This document shows positions 8,863-17,411 of a stretch of DNA of 60,865 nt, piece after piece (positions within the stretch are counted from its first letter, which is position 1; each line of letters opens with the position of its first letter). The notes below the pieces were generated by a model. It saw only the letters and a list, made by a program, of their open reading frames with translations. It searched no databases and had not been told where the DNA came from. Origin of the DNA: Pseudoxanthomonas sp. (GTDB lineage: Bacteria; Pseudomonadota; Gammaproteobacteria; Xanthomonadales; Xanthomonadaceae); NCBI GenBank assembly GCA_017745195.1, contig JAGHZW010000246.1, forward strand, positions 1-60,865, read 5' to 3'. Made by a program: the position numbers and the translations under genes.

Positions 8863-10224
8863 ATGGCCGAAGCCGTCCGCCACGACAAGACTGCGCGCCA
8901 GCTGCGCCTGCTCTCCGATGCGCTGGACAGCGGCCGGCTCGGCCCGGTGCGACGGCTGGTCAACACCCTCTCCCCGGCCGAGATCGGCAACCTGCTCGAG
9001 TCGCTGCCGCCGGGCAAGCGCGAGGTCGTGTGGGGCCTGGTCGACGCCGAGGACGACGGCGAGGTGCTGCTGCACGTCGGCGACGAGGTGCGCGAGAGCC
9101 TGATCGCGGACATGGACCCGGACGAACTGGTCGCCGCGGTCGAAGATCTCGACATCGACGACCTGGCCGACCTGGTCGAGGACCTGCCCGACACGGTCAT
9201 CGACGAAGTCCTCAAGTCGATGGACCGCGAGAACCGCGAGCGCCTGGAGCAGGTGCTGTCCTATCCCGAGGACAGCGCCGGCCGCCTGATGAACCCGGAC
9301 GTGGTCACCGTGCGCGCCGACGTCAACGTCGACGTGGTGTTGCGGTACCTGCGCCTGCGCGGCGAGCTGCCCGACCACACCGACCACCTGTACGTGGTCA
9401 GCCGCCGCCACCAGTACCTGGGCCGGGTGCCGCTGGCCGCCCTGGTGACCCACGAGGACTCGACCCCGATCAACCGCCTGGTCGACGACCAGCAGCCGGC
9501 GATCGACGTCGGCGAGTCGGACCAGGAAGTGGCGCGCCAGTTCTCCGACCACGACTGGATCTCCGCGCCGGTGGTCGACGAGAACAACATCCTGCTCGGC
9601 CGCATCACCATCGACGACGTGGTCGACATCATCCGCGGCCAGGCCGAACACCAGGCCCTGGGCGCGGCCGGCCTGGACGAGGACGAGGACCTGTTCAGCC
9701 CGGTCTGGCGCGCCATGCGGCGCCGCCTGATCTGGCTGTCGATCAACCTGTGCACCGCGTTCGTGGCCGCCAGCGTGGTCGGCGAGTTCACCGCCACCAT
9801 CGACAAGCTGGTCGCCCTGGCGGTGTTGATGCCGGTCGTCGCCGGCATGGGCGGCAACGCCGGCACCCAGGTACTGGCGCTGATGGTGCGCGGCCTGGCA
9901 CTGGGACAGGTCGGCGCATCCAACGTGCGCGTGCTGCTGTGGAAGGAACTGCGCGTGGCCCTGCTCAACGGACTGGCGCTCGGGGTGGTGCTGGCCGTGA
10001 TCGTGCTGGTCTGGTTCGGCAGCCCTGCCCTCTCGCTGGTGATCGCCGCGGCGTTGACCCTGAACCTGCTGCTGGCCGCCACCGCCGGCGTGCTGGTGCC
10101 CCTGACGCTCAAGCGGCTGGGTTTCGACCCGGCCCTGTCCAGCGGCATCTTCCTGACCGCGGTGACCGATTCGATGGGCTTCCTCGTCTTCCTCGGCCTG
10201 GCCACGCTGGTCCTGCTGCACTGA
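8863..10224 (+). CDS. mgtE: MgtE-family magnesium transporter
   Basis: 453-residue Mg2+ channel/transporter of the inner membrane. The cytosolic N domain (superhelical repeats, residues about 10-125, ending YPEDSAGRLMN) is followed by paired CBS domains (about 130-255; DHLYVVSRRHQYLG, and APVVDENNILLGRITIDDVVDII), and five membrane helices at 290-453 with the pore signature MPVVAGMGGNAGTQ. Frame is open far upstream through the repeat array; the ATG at 8863 is chosen because it gives the family N-terminus and has a GGAG 7 nt before it. Placed behind ptsI, a neighbourhood seen in related genomes. Confidence 0.94.
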   Translation: MAEAVRHDKTARQLRLLSDALDSGRLGPVRRLVNTLSPAEIGNLLESLPPGKREVVWGLVDAEDDGEVLLHVGDEVRESLIADMDPDELVAAVEDLDIDDLADLVEDLPDTVIDEVLKSMDRENRERLEQVLSYPEDSAGRLMNPDVVTVRADVNVDVVLRYLRLRGELPDHTDHLYVVSRRHQYLGRVPLAALVTHEDSTPINRLVDDQQPAIDVGESDQEVARQFSDHDWISAPVVDENNILLGRITIDDVVDIIRGQAEHQALGAAGLDEDEDLFSPVWRAMRRRLIWLSINLCTAFVAASVVGEFTATIDKLVALAVLMPVVAGMGGNAGTQVLALMVRGLALGQVGASNVRVLLWKELRVALLNGLALGVVLAVIVLVWFGSPALSLVIAAALTLNLLLAATAGVLVPLTLKRLGFDPALSSGIFLTAVTDSMGFLVFLGLATLVLLH

Positions 10225-10393
10225 GCGGCGGCGATCGCTGGCTGAGCTTCCAGCGGGAACAGGCAGCGCTCTACGCCGCATTGCGCAAGGCGCAGCCCCC
10301 ACTGAACGCAGCGGTGACCCGGGCCTGGCAACCAGGCCGGGACCGGGCAGCGGCGGCTATGCTGGCCATTCCTCCGTCGGGGCCGCCGATGCG

Positions 10394-11197
10394 ATGCACA
10401 TGCGCCATGCGTTCCTCCTCGCCGCCCTGCTGCTGGTCCTGCCACTGATGGCTGCTTGCCATGCCCATGCCGCGAAGGACGCAGCCGCCGGCCATTTCGT
10501 GCAGCGCGAGCTGGTCCTCGACGGCCACAGGCACCGCTATGCCGTGTTCGTGCCCGCGATCGCGCAGCCGCGGCCGTTGCCCGTGGTGCTGTTCCTGCAT
10601 GGTTCCGGCGAGCGCGGCAGCGACGGCCACAGCCAGACCACCGCCGGGCTCGGCGACTGGCTGCGCGAACACGCCGACGCGTTCCCGGCCTTGGTGGTGT
10701 TCCCGCAGGTGCCACGCGACGGCGAATGGATGGGTGACAACGCGCGCATGGCGCTGGCCACGCTGGACGCGGCCAGCGCCGAATTCGGCGGCGATCCCGC
10801 GCGCACCTATGCGACGGGCATGTCGATGGGCGGCTACGGCACCTGGGAGGTGGCGCTGCTGGCGCCACGGCGGTTCGCCGCGCTGGTGCCGGTATGCGGC
10901 GGCGTGCGCGCACCGCGTTCGGCGCGGCCGACGCTGTTGGTCACCGCCGTGGCCTGCGAGGCCGATCCCTACGCCGCGCTGGCCACGCGGCTGAAGGACG
11001 TGCCGGCCTGGCTGTTCCATGGTGCGCTCGACGACGTGGTCTCGCCGGCGGACGACCGCCGGCTGTACGAAACCGCACGCGAGGTCGGCGCCGACTTCCG
11101 CTACACCGAATATGCGGACGGCAACCACAACGCCTGGGACGCGACCTACGCCGACCCGGCGATGTGGCAGTGGCTGTTCGCGCAACGCCTGCACTGA
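10394..11197 (+). CDS. Secreted alpha/beta hydrolase (esterase/peptidase-like)
   Basis: 267-residue protein with an N-terminal signal (about residues 1-26; LLLVLPLMAACHAHAA) that contains a near-lipobox MAAC, so it may be a lipoprotein or periplasmic. The alpha/beta-hydrolase fold shows LFLHGSGERG (oxyanion region), the nucleophile elbow GMSMGGYG, an acidic residue in HGALDDVVSP and the catalytic histidine in DGNHNAWDATY. This pattern is found in feruloyl/acetyl esterase-like and dienelactone-hydrolase-like proteins; the substrate cannot be read from the sequence. A second ATG 6 nt downstream is equally possible. Confidence 0.75.
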   Translation: MHMRHAFLLAALLLVLPLMAACHAHAAKDAAAGHFVQRELVLDGHRHRYAVFVPAIAQPRPLPVVLFLHGSGERGSDGHSQTTAGLGDWLREHADAFPALVVFPQVPRDGEWMGDNARMALATLDAASAEFGGDPARTYATGMSMGGYGTWEVALLAPRRFAALVPVCGGVRAPRSARPTLLVTAVACEADPYAALATRLKDVPAWLFHGALDDVVSPADDRRLYETAREVGADFRYTEYADGNHNAWDATYADPAMWQWLFAQRLH

Positions 11198-11208
11198 GGA
11201 GACACACG

Positions 11209-11484
11209 ATGCCCGACCTGGTCGACGACTACTTCCAGCCTGGCTGGCGCACGCGCACGCTCGAATGCGCCGCCTGCGAATGGCGTGGCGACAGCCGCGC
11301 GATGACCCTGCAGCCGCACGAGGACATGAGCGAATACCTTTGCCCGCAGTGCGAGGACATCCTGCTGGTGGTGCGCCATCCGGACCTGGCCCAGGTCCGC
11401 GCCGCCGCCGAAGCCGGCCATCCCGAAGCGCTCGAGCAGCTGGCGCTGCTCGAGGATTACCTGCGCCGCCAGCAGGGCGGCTGA
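11209..11484 (+). CDS. Small Cys4 zinc-ribbon-like protein of unknown function
   Basis: 91-residue protein with two CxxC knuckles, CAAC (residues about 21-24) and CPQC (about 47-50), which would form one zinc ribbon, followed by a charged alpha-helical C-terminus (HPDLAQVRAAAEAGHPEALEQLALLEDYLRRQQ). A clear Shine-Dalgarno (GAGGAGA) stands 7 nt before the ATG. Starts 12 nt after the hydrolase gene, so the two are probably cotranscribed. Not recognised as a named family; convergent with pgi (7 nt between stops). Confidence 0.7.
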   Translation: MPDLVDDYFQPGWRTRTLECAACEWRGDSRAMTLQPHEDMSEYLCPQCEDILLVVRHPDLAQVRAAAEAGHPEALEQLALLEDYLRRQQGG

Positions 11485-11491
11485 GCGCGGA

Positions 11492-13006
11492 TCAGCCGCG
11501 CAGCTTGCCGATCAGCGCCGCGGTCACCGGGTCGGACGCCTTCGATTCGCCACGCAACGCCGGCAGCAGGGTATTGGCCACCTGCTTGCCCAGCTCCACG
11601 CCGAACTGGTCGAACGCGTTGATGCCCCATACCACCGACTGCACGTACACGCTGTGCTCGTACATGGCCAGCAGCGCGCCGAGCGAATGCGGGGTCAGCG
11701 CATCGAGCAGGATCGTGGTACTCGGGCGCCCGCCCGGATAGACGCGATGCGGATCGTCGCTGGCCTGGCCGTTGGCCAGCGCTTCGGTCTGCGCCAGCAG
11801 GTTGGACATCAGCGCTTCGTGGTTGGCCGCGTACGGATCATCGTTGTGCACGGTACCGATGAAATCGGCAGGAACAATGCCGGTACCCTGGTGCAGCGCC
11901 TGGAAGAAGCTGTGCTGCACATCGGTACCTGCCCCGCCCCACCAGACCGGCACGGTGTCGGCGGCGACCGGGCTGCCATCCAGCTGCACGCGCTTGCCGA
12001 GCGACTCCATCACCAGCTGCTGCAGGTACGCCGGCAGCAGCGCCAAGCGCTGGTCGTAGGTCATCACCGCATGCGAGGCCAGGCCCAGCGCATTCCGGTT
12101 CCATACCGCGGTCAGGCCATGGCGCACGGCCAGGTTGGATTCCAGCGGCGCCTGCAGCGCGTGCGCATCGAACTGCGCGGCACCGGCGAGCAGCTGCTCG
12201 AAACCGTCCATGCCGATCGCCAGCGCGATCGGGAAGCCGACCGCCGACCACAGCGAATAGCGGCCGCCGACCCAATCCCACATCGGCAGCACCCGCTCGG
12301 CGGCGATGTCGAACGCGGCCGCGGCGCGCTCCGGGTTGGCGCTGACCGCGTAGATCCGCTCGCTGCTGCCGAGCCAGTCGCGCACGATCGCGCCGTTGAG
12401 CAGCGTTTCCTGGGTGCCGAAGGTCTTGGAGATGAAGATCGCCGCAGTACGCTTCGGATCCAGCGGCGCCAGCACGCGCTGCGCGGCGGCGCCGTCGACA
12501 TTGGAGATGAAGTGCACGCGGAAACGGCGCGGCAGCGGACCGCGCAGCGCATCCACCACCAGGCGCGGGCCCAGGTCCGAGCCACCGATGCCGACGCTGA
12601 CGATGTCGGTGACGTCGCTCGCCTCGAGCGCCTCGACCAGGCCGCGCATGCGCACCCCGACTTCCGCCGCGGTGGCATGGGCCTCGCGCGCGGCCGGCGC
12701 CGGCGACAGGTCGCCGCGCAGCGCGGTATGCAGGACCGCGCGGCCTTCGGTGATATTGATCTTCTCGCCGTCGAACAGGCGCCGGAACGCACCGGCCAGG
12801 TCACGCTCGCGGGCCAGCGCCAGCAACGCATCCCAGGCCTGCGCGTCATAGCGCTGGCGGGCGAAGGTCGCGTACAGCGGGCCGACCTGCAAGGCCTGCG
12901 CATCGATCCGCCCCGGCTCGGCTTTCAGCAGCCCGGCGATGCTGGCGCCGGACAGGCGCGCGGCGTGGGACTGGAGAAATTCGAAACCGGAAGCGGATGC
13001 GGTCAT
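11492..13006 (-). CDS. pgi: Glucose-6-phosphate isomerase
   Basis: 504-residue cytoplasmic enzyme interconverting glucose-6-P and fructose-6-P. Hallmarks: [22 protein letters not shown] (SIS domain phosphate binding), the PGI signature region [13 protein letters not shown], the catalytic ESN/H region ([13 protein letters not shown], and [24 protein letters not shown]). The ATG at 13006 shares one base with the panD stop (TGATG), giving the family-typical length; the longer upstream reading of this frame is panD antiframe. Last gene of the panB-panC-panD-pgi run. Confidence 0.95.
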   Translation of the reverse strand: MTASASGFEFLQSHAARLSGASIAGLLKAEPGRIDAQALQVGPLYATFARQRYDAQAWDALLALARERDLAGAFRRLFDGEKINITEGRAVLHTALRGDLSPAPAAREAHATAAEVGVRMRGLVEALEASDVTDIVSVGIGGSDLGPRLVVDALRGPLPRRFRVHFISNVDGAAAQRVLAPLDPKRTAAIFISKTFGTQETLLNGAIVRDWLGSSERIYAVSANPERAAAAFDIAAERVLPMWDWVGGRYSLWSAVGFPIALAIGMDGFEQLLAGAAQFDAHALQAPLESNLAVRHGLTAVWNRNALGLASHAVMTYDQRLALLPAYLQQLVMESLGKRVQLDGSPVAADTVPVWWGGAGTDVQHSFFQALHQGTGIVPADFIGTVHNDDPYAANHEALMSNLLAQTEALANGQASDDPHRVYPGGRPSTTILLDALTPHSLGALLAMYEHSVYVQSVVWGINAFDQFGVELGKQVANTLLPALRGESKASDPVTAALIGKLRG

Positions 13007-13386
13007 CAGGCGGCCTGCTTGGGGATGGTGTGGTTGGTGTGGGTGATGCGGTTGGCGGCGTCGACGTAGACCAGGTTCGGCTGGAAGCTGGCGGCCTCGG
13101 CTTCGCTCAGCCCGGCGAACGCGGCGATGATCACCAGGTCGCCCACCTGCACGTGGCGCGCGGCGCCGCCGTTGAGCGAGATGATCCCGCTGCCTTCGTC
13201 GGCGCGGATCGCGTAGGTGGTGAAGCGGCTGCCGTTGGTGACGTCCCACACGTGCACCTGCTCGAACTCGCGGATGCCGGTGGCATCGAGCAGCAGCCCG
13301 TCGATCGCCACCGAGCCTTCGTAGTTGAGCTCAGAATGGGTGACGGTGGCGCGGTGGATCTTGGCTTTCAGCAGGGTCAGGTGCAT
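13006..13386 (-). CDS. panD: Aspartate 1-decarboxylase
   Basis: 126-residue pyruvoyl enzyme making beta-alanine from aspartate for pantothenate. The self-cleavage site Gly24-Ser25 ([10 protein letters not shown]) is at the canonical position when translation starts at [15 protein letters not shown], which sets the start at 13386. Tyr58-equivalent region (GSRFTTYAI) and [10 protein letters not shown] are conserved. A 7-bp inverted repeat (GCAACGC, 13417-13423 with 13429-13435) lies in its leader about 30-50 nt upstream, of unknown meaning. Couples to pgi through a one-base overlap. Confidence 0.95.
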   Translation of the reverse strand: MHLTLLKAKIHRATVTHSELNYEGSVAIDGLLLDATGIREFEQVHVWDVTNGSRFTTYAIRADEGSGIISLNGGAARHVQVGDLVIIAAFAGLSEAEAASFQPNLVYVDAANRITHTNHTIPKQAA

Positions 13387-13492
13387 CGGACGTTCAACTC
13401 TTCGTCGTGGATGGTAGCAACGCGGCGAGCGTTGCACTGGTAACAATGGCTTCGCGTCGGCGCGGGCACTCCGGCGGCCGCGGCGCGAGCGC

Positions 13493-14335
13493 TCAGAACT
13501 CGAGGTTGTCGATCAGCCGGGTCCTGCCGAGGCGCGCGGCGACCAGCGCGACCTTCGGGCCCGCTTCGCCGTCGAGCGGTTCGGACAGGTCGGGACGGCG
13601 CAGCGCCGCGTAGTCGACCACGAAGCCGGCCTGGCGCAGCTGCTCGGACGCCTGGGCCTCGACCACCACGCGCGGCGCGCCGGACTGGTGCGCCTGGCGC
13701 ATGTCGCGCAGCACGCGATGGATGGTCGCGGCCTGCGGGCGTTCATCCGCGCCCAGGTACTGGTTGCGCGAACTCATCGCCAGGCCATCGGCTTCGCGAA
13801 CGATGCCGCCGCCGACGATCTCCATCGGAAACTGCAGGTCGGCGACCATCTGCCGGATCACCGCCAGCTGCTGGTAGTCCTTCTTGCCGAACGCGGCGAC
13901 ATCCGGCAGCACCTGGTTGAACAGGCGGCTGACCACGGTGCACACACCGTCGAAGTGGCCGGGGCGGCACTCGCCTTCCAGCACCGCGCTTACCCCGGGC
14001 ACGTGCACCTTCGAAGCCAGCTCGACGCCGAACGGATACATCGATTCGACTGTCGGCAGCCACAGCACGTCGCATCCGGCACCTTCGAGGCCGGCGGTGT
14101 CGGCATCGGGCGTGCGCGGGTAGCGGGTGAAATCCTCGTTGGGGCCGAACTGGGTCGGGTTGACGAACACGCTGGACACCACGCGGTCGGCGTACTGCCG
14201 GGCGAGCATGACCAGCGAGTAGTGGCCGGCGTGCAGGTTGCCCATGGTCGGCACGAAGCCCACGCGCAGGCCCTCGCGCCTCCAGCCGCGCACGCGCTCG
14301 CGCAGCGCCGCCAGTTCGGTGATGGTTTCGATCAT
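13493..14335 (-). CDS. panC: Pantothenate synthetase (pantoate-beta-alanine ligase)
   Basis: 280-residue enzyme that adenylates pantoate and joins it to beta-alanine. The HIGH-like nucleotide-binding motif [10 protein letters not shown] (residues about 29-38), [21 protein letters not shown] (KMSKS-equivalent loop) and MSSRN are intact. Length matches the family. Starts 23 nt after panB's stop; 106 nt precede panD. Confidence 0.95.
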   Translation of the reverse strand: MIETITELAALRERVRGWRREGLRVGFVPTMGNLHAGHYSLVMLARQYADRVVSSVFVNPTQFGPNEDFTRYPRTPDADTAGLEGAGCDVLWLPTVESMYPFGVELASKVHVPGVSAVLEGECRPGHFDGVCTVVSRLFNQVLPDVAAFGKKDYQQLAVIRQMVADLQFPMEIVGGGIVREADGLAMSSRNQYLGADERPQAATIHRVLRDMRQAHQSGAPRVVVEAQASEQLRQAGFVVDYAALRRPDLSEPLDGEAGPKVALVAARLGRTRLIDNLEF

Positions 14336-14358
14336 TGTCCGGGTGTTCCTTGGATCGC

Positions 14359-15174
14359 TCAGGCGTAGGCGTGTTCGGCGTCAGGGAAGCTGCCGTCGCG
14401 CACAGCCGCGGCATAGGCGCGGAACGCGCCGGCGACCGAGCCGCCCTCGGCGAGGAAATCCTTGACGAAGCGCGGCCGGCGATGGCCGCTGTCCAGGCCG
14501 AGCATGTCGTGCATGACCAGCACCTGGCCGTCGCAATGCGGGCCGGCACCAATGCCGATAGTCGGCACGAAGACGGCGGCGGTGATCTTCTGCGCCAGCG
14601 GCGTCGGCACGCACTCCAGCACCAGCAGTGAGGCACCGGCCTCGACCGCGGCCTGCGCATCGGCCAGCAGCCGCGCGGCGGCCTGCTCCTCGCGGCCCTG
14701 GACCTTGAAGCCGCCCAGCTTGAGCACGGACTGCGGGGTCAGGCCGAGGTGGGTGCAGACCGGAATGTCGCGTTCGGACAGGAAGCGCACGACCTCGAGC
14801 TTGTGCCCGGCGCCCTCGATCTTGACCATCTGCGCGCCGGCCTGGAGCAGCGCGACCGAGGCGTCCAGCGCGCGCTCGGGGGTCGCGTCGGCCTGGAACG
14901 GCAGGTCGGCCACCAGCAGCGCCTGCCGCAGGGTCCGGGCCACCGCGGCGGTGTGGTAGACCATGTCGGCCACGCTGACCGGCAGGGTCGAATCGTGGCC
15001 CTGCACCACCATGCCCAGCGAGTCACCGATCAGGACCAGGTCGATGCCGCTGCGGTCCATGACCCGGGCGAAGCTGGCGTCATAGGCGGTCAGCATCGCC
15101 AGGCGACGGCCCTGGCGCTTGGCCTCGGCCAGCGCGGGGACGGTCCAGGGCTTCTGCTCGGCATGGACGCTCAT
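14359..15174 (-). CDS. panB: 3-methyl-2-oxobutanoate hydroxymethyltransferase
   Basis: 271-residue enzyme forming ketopantoate from ketoisovalerate and methylene-THF. Motifs: [30 protein letters not shown] (cited here as its two halves), the metal-binding GDSLG, VKIEGA, and [17 protein letters not shown]. Start is placed at 15174 (product [10 protein letters not shown]), which has GAGAAG upstream; an ATG 57 nt further upstream would add a 19-residue acidic tail unlike the family. Together with panC and panD it gives all the pantoate/beta-alanine steps to pantothenate except ketopantoate reduction. Confidence 0.94.
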   Translation of the reverse strand: MSVHAEQKPWTVPALAEAKRQGRRLAMLTAYDASFARVMDRSGIDLVLIGDSLGMVVQGHDSTLPVSVADMVYHTAAVARTLRQALLVADLPFQADATPERALDASVALLQAGAQMVKIEGAGHKLEVVRFLSERDIPVCTHLGLTPQSVLKLGGFKVQGREEQAAARLLADAQAAVEAGASLLVLECVPTPLAQKITAAVFVPTIGIGAGPHCDGQVLVMHDMLGLDSGHRRPRFVKDFLAEGGSVAGAFRAYAAAVRDGSFPDAEHAYA

Positions 15175-15271
15175 CGGCGGCTTCTCATCATCGGCGGTGC
15201 CAGGTTCGGCGAGCTTGCCATTATCGCCCACGAACAGGCCAAGATGCGGCCTGGAGCGGGTCGCCGCCGGA

Positions 15272-15784
15272 TCAGTCCGTTCCCGCCCCGTCGGCCAGCG
15301 CTTCCACGCCGGCCGGATCGATCCCGCGCAGGGCCTCGGCGACGGTGCCGTGGCCGGGGAACGGCTCGGCCGGCGCGATCTCGGCCAATGGCACCAGGGC
15401 GAAGGCGCGCTCGTGCAGGTGCGGGTGCGGCACCCGCAGGCCCGGCCGGTCGATTACCTGGCCACCGTAGAGCAGCAGGTCCAGGTCGAGCACGCGCGGA
15501 CCCCAGCGCTCGGCCGGGTCGCGCTGGCGGCCGGCTTCTTGCTCGATCCGCAGCAGTTCTTCCAGCAACACCTGCGGCGCCAGCCCGGTCTGCAGCAGGG
15601 CCGCGGCGTTCACGAAGTCGGGCTGGTCCAGCCGTCCCCAGGCCGGCGTGCGGTAGAAGCGCGAAAGCGCGAGCAGGCGGCTGTCGGGCAGTGCTTCCAG
15701 TGCCGCGGCGGCGGCACGCAGGGTCGCCTCGGGTCGGCCGAGGTTGGCACCCAGGCCGACGCAGGCGTGGACGTGGCCGTTCAT
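15272..15784 (-). CDS. folK: 2-amino-4-hydroxy-6-hydroxymethyldihydropteridine pyrophosphokinase
   Basis: 170-residue HPPK that transfers pyrophosphate from ATP to hydroxymethyl-dihydropterin in folate synthesis. [28 protein letters not shown] (split here as [10 protein letters not shown] and QPDFVNAA), [15 protein letters not shown] (ATP/Mg Asp pair) and [16 protein letters not shown] are diagnostic. ATG overlaps the pcnB stop (ATGA). The pcnB-folK-panB order is conserved in gammaproteobacteria. Confidence 0.95.
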   Translation of the reverse strand: MNGHVHACVGLGANLGRPEATLRAAAAALEALPDSRLLALSRFYRTPAWGRLDQPDFVNAAALLQTGLAPQVLLEELLRIEQEAGRQRDPAERWGPRVLDLDLLLYGGQVIDRPGLRVPHPHLHERAFALVPLAEIAPAEPFPGHGTVAEALRGIDPAGVEALADGAGTD

Positions 15785-17112
15785 TCGCCCGCGGGCGCGC
15801 TGCCGCGACGACGGCGCCGGCGGCGACGGCGCGCCGGGGCGTCGCCTTCGTCATCGGCGGCACTGGCCGCCACCAGGTTCGCCGACAGTTCATCGCCGGA
15901 ACTGGCCTGGGCCTGCTGCCAGAACTCGACGTCCGCCGCATGCGAATCCGACGCCGCCAGGCGCAGCGCCAGGAAATCGAAGGCGGCACGGAAGCGCGGA
16001 TGGGCGAGCAGGCGGAACACCCGCTTGCGCTGGCGCGAAGAGAACCGCGGCTGCAGCAGCCAGATCTCCTGCATCGGCAGCGAGAAGCGCTTGGGCAGCG
16101 CGATCGTCTGCACCTGGTGCAGGGTGACCCGGTCGGCGGCGCGACGCTGCGCCTCCTCGGCATGCATGCCCTGCGCCTGCAATCCGGCCAGCGATCGGCA
16201 GTAGGCCGGCCACAACAGCAGGGCGAACAGGAACGCCGGCGAGACCGGCTCGTCGGCGGCGACCCGCGCGTCGGTGTTGCGCAGGCCGGCCAGGACCATG
16301 CGCCGCAGCGCGCCGCTGCGGTTGGAGCGCAGTGCCGCGGCCGTTTCCGGCAGCAGCGCGCCGAGCAGGCCGTGCCGCTCCAGGCCCTCGAAACTGGCCA
16401 CCGCGTGCCCGGACAGGAACAGCTTGAGCATTTCCTCGAACAGCCGCGCCGGCGCGGCTTCGCCCAGCAGCCCGGCCAGGCGCGGGATCGGCTCGGCAGT
16501 GCCCGGCTCGATGGCGAAACCGAGCTTTGCCGCCAGGCGCACCGCGCGCAGCATGCGCACCGGGTCCTCGCGGTAACGGGTTTCCGGGTCGCCGATCAGG
16601 CGCATCACCCGTGCCTGCACGTCCTCGAAGCCGCCCACGTAGTCGCGCACCGAGAAATCCTCGATCGCGTAATAGAGCGCATTGCAGGTGAAATCGCGGC
16701 GGACCGCGTCGTCCTCGATGGTGCCGTAGACGTTGTCGCGGACCAGCCGTCCGTCCTCGACCTCGCGGTCGCCGCTGCCGTCGTCGCTGTTGGCGCGGAA
16801 GGTGGCGACCTCGATGATCTCCTTGCCGTAGACCACGTGGGCCAGGCGGAAGCGGCGGCCGATCAGGCGGCAGTTGCGGAACAACGCCTTGACCTGCTCG
16901 GGCGTGGCGTCGGTGGCCACGTCGAAATCCTTGGGGTGCATGCCCAGCAGCAGGTCGCGGACGGCGCCGCCGACCAGGTAGCCGGCGAACCCGCCCTCGC
17001 GCAGGCGGTAGAGCACGCGCAGTGCGTTGGGACTGATGTCCCGGCGGGAAATGACGTGCTGCTCGCGCGGGATGGTGCGCAGGACGGGCTGCGGGAGGGA
17101 GTGCGGATTGAT
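15781..17112 (-). CDS. pcnB: Poly(A) polymerase PcnB, probable AUC start
   Basis: Adds poly(A) tails to RNA 3' ends. Core motifs: LVGGAVRDLLLGMHPKDFDVA (read as LVGGAVRDLLLG and PKDFDVATDATPEQV), GRRFRLAHV, RRDFTCNALYY, REDPVRMLRAVRLA; an Arg-rich C-terminal tail (RRRRRRRRR near residue 435). The first ordinary start, GTG at 17016, would cut off the conserved N-terminus TIPREQHVISRRDISPNALR, which is encoded in frame upstream and matches the family. No ATG, GTG or TTG precedes that segment before a stop at 17178. An ATC at 17112 has GGAAG 7 nt upstream and gives 443 residues; it is chosen here. E. coli pcnB is known to start at AUU. Confidence 0.85.
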   Translation of the reverse strand: MNPHSLPQPVLRTIPREQHVISRRDISPNALRVLYRLREGGFAGYLVGGAVRDLLLGMHPKDFDVATDATPEQVKALFRNCRLIGRRFRLAHVVYGKEIIEVATFRANSDDGSGDREVEDGRLVRDNVYGTIEDDAVRRDFTCNALYYAIEDFSVRDYVGGFEDVQARVMRLIGDPETRYREDPVRMLRAVRLAAKLGFAIEPGTAEPIPRLAGLLGEAAPARLFEEMLKLFLSGHAVASFEGLERHGLLGALLPETAAALRSNRSGALRRMVLAGLRNTDARVAADEPVSPAFLFALLLWPAYCRSLAGLQAQGMHAEEAQRRAADRVTLHQVQTIALPKRFSLPMQEIWLLQPRFSSRQRKRVFRLLAHPRFRAAFDFLALRLAASDSHAADVEFWQQAQASSGDELSANLVAASAADDEGDAPARRRRRRRRRGSAPAGE

Positions 17113-17148
17113 GGGTGTGCTTCCGTGAACGGGAACGTGCCGGACCGA

Positions 17149-17177
17149 TTGCCGTCCGGCGGGCGCGTGAATATACT
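17149..17177 (+). promoter_or_regulatory. Sigma-70 promoter of tRNA-Glu
   Basis: TTGCCG (17149-17154), 17-nt spacer, TATACT (17172-17177), then a GC-rich discriminator (GCGCGCC) typical of stringently controlled stable-RNA promoters. About 28 nt separate the -10 box from the tRNA. It lies in the leader of the divergent pcnB gene, whose own -10 may overlap on the other strand (AGTATA/TATATT). Confidence 0.75.
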
Positions 17178-17205
17178 AGCGCGCCTTCGCCGGCGACACC
17201 TCAAC

Positions 17206-17280
17206 GCTCCCTTCGTCTAGTGGTTAGGACGTGGCCCTCTCAAGGCTAAAACAGGGGTTCGAGTCCCCTAGGGAGCGCCA
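17206..17280 (+). tRNA. tRNA-Glu (anticodon CTC)
   Basis: Cloverleaf of 75 nt with encoded CCA. Acceptor GCTCCCT pairs with AGGGAGC; D arm TCGTCTAGTGGTTAGGACG; anticodon stem TGGCC/GGCTA (one G-U) closing loop CTCTCAA, so anticodon CTC reads GAG; T arm GGGGTTCGAGTCCCC. Own promoter upstream and terminator downstream. Confidence 0.97.
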
Positions 17281-17301
17281 TCCCGCCGGCTGAAGCACAG
17301 G

Positions 17302-17328
17302 AAAAAGCCCCGCATTGCGGGGCTTTTT
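17302..17328. terminator. Bidirectional intrinsic terminator
   Basis: AAAAAGCCCCGC-ATT-GCGGGGCTTTTT: 7-bp GC stem, 3-nt loop, A and T runs on either side, so it can stop transcription from the tRNA-Glu (plus) and from the sugar porter gene (minus), whose stop is 84 nt away. Nothing else is seen in 17281-17411. Confidence 0.9.
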
Positions 17329-17411
17329 CGTTTCCGGGTACAGGCCGGGCCCGCTCGGGGCCCGCTGCAGGCCCGGCCAGACGGTCGACCCGTCCGGCCG
17401 GACCGGGAGGG

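Noticed and set aside
17014-17016. GTG at 17016 as pcnB start
   Set aside because: It would remove about 20 conserved residues that are encoded in frame upstream.
14749-17220. 823-codon open frame on the plus strand opposite panB-folK-pcnB
   Set aside because: Lies entirely opposite conserved genes and shows no domain; GC-driven absence of stops.
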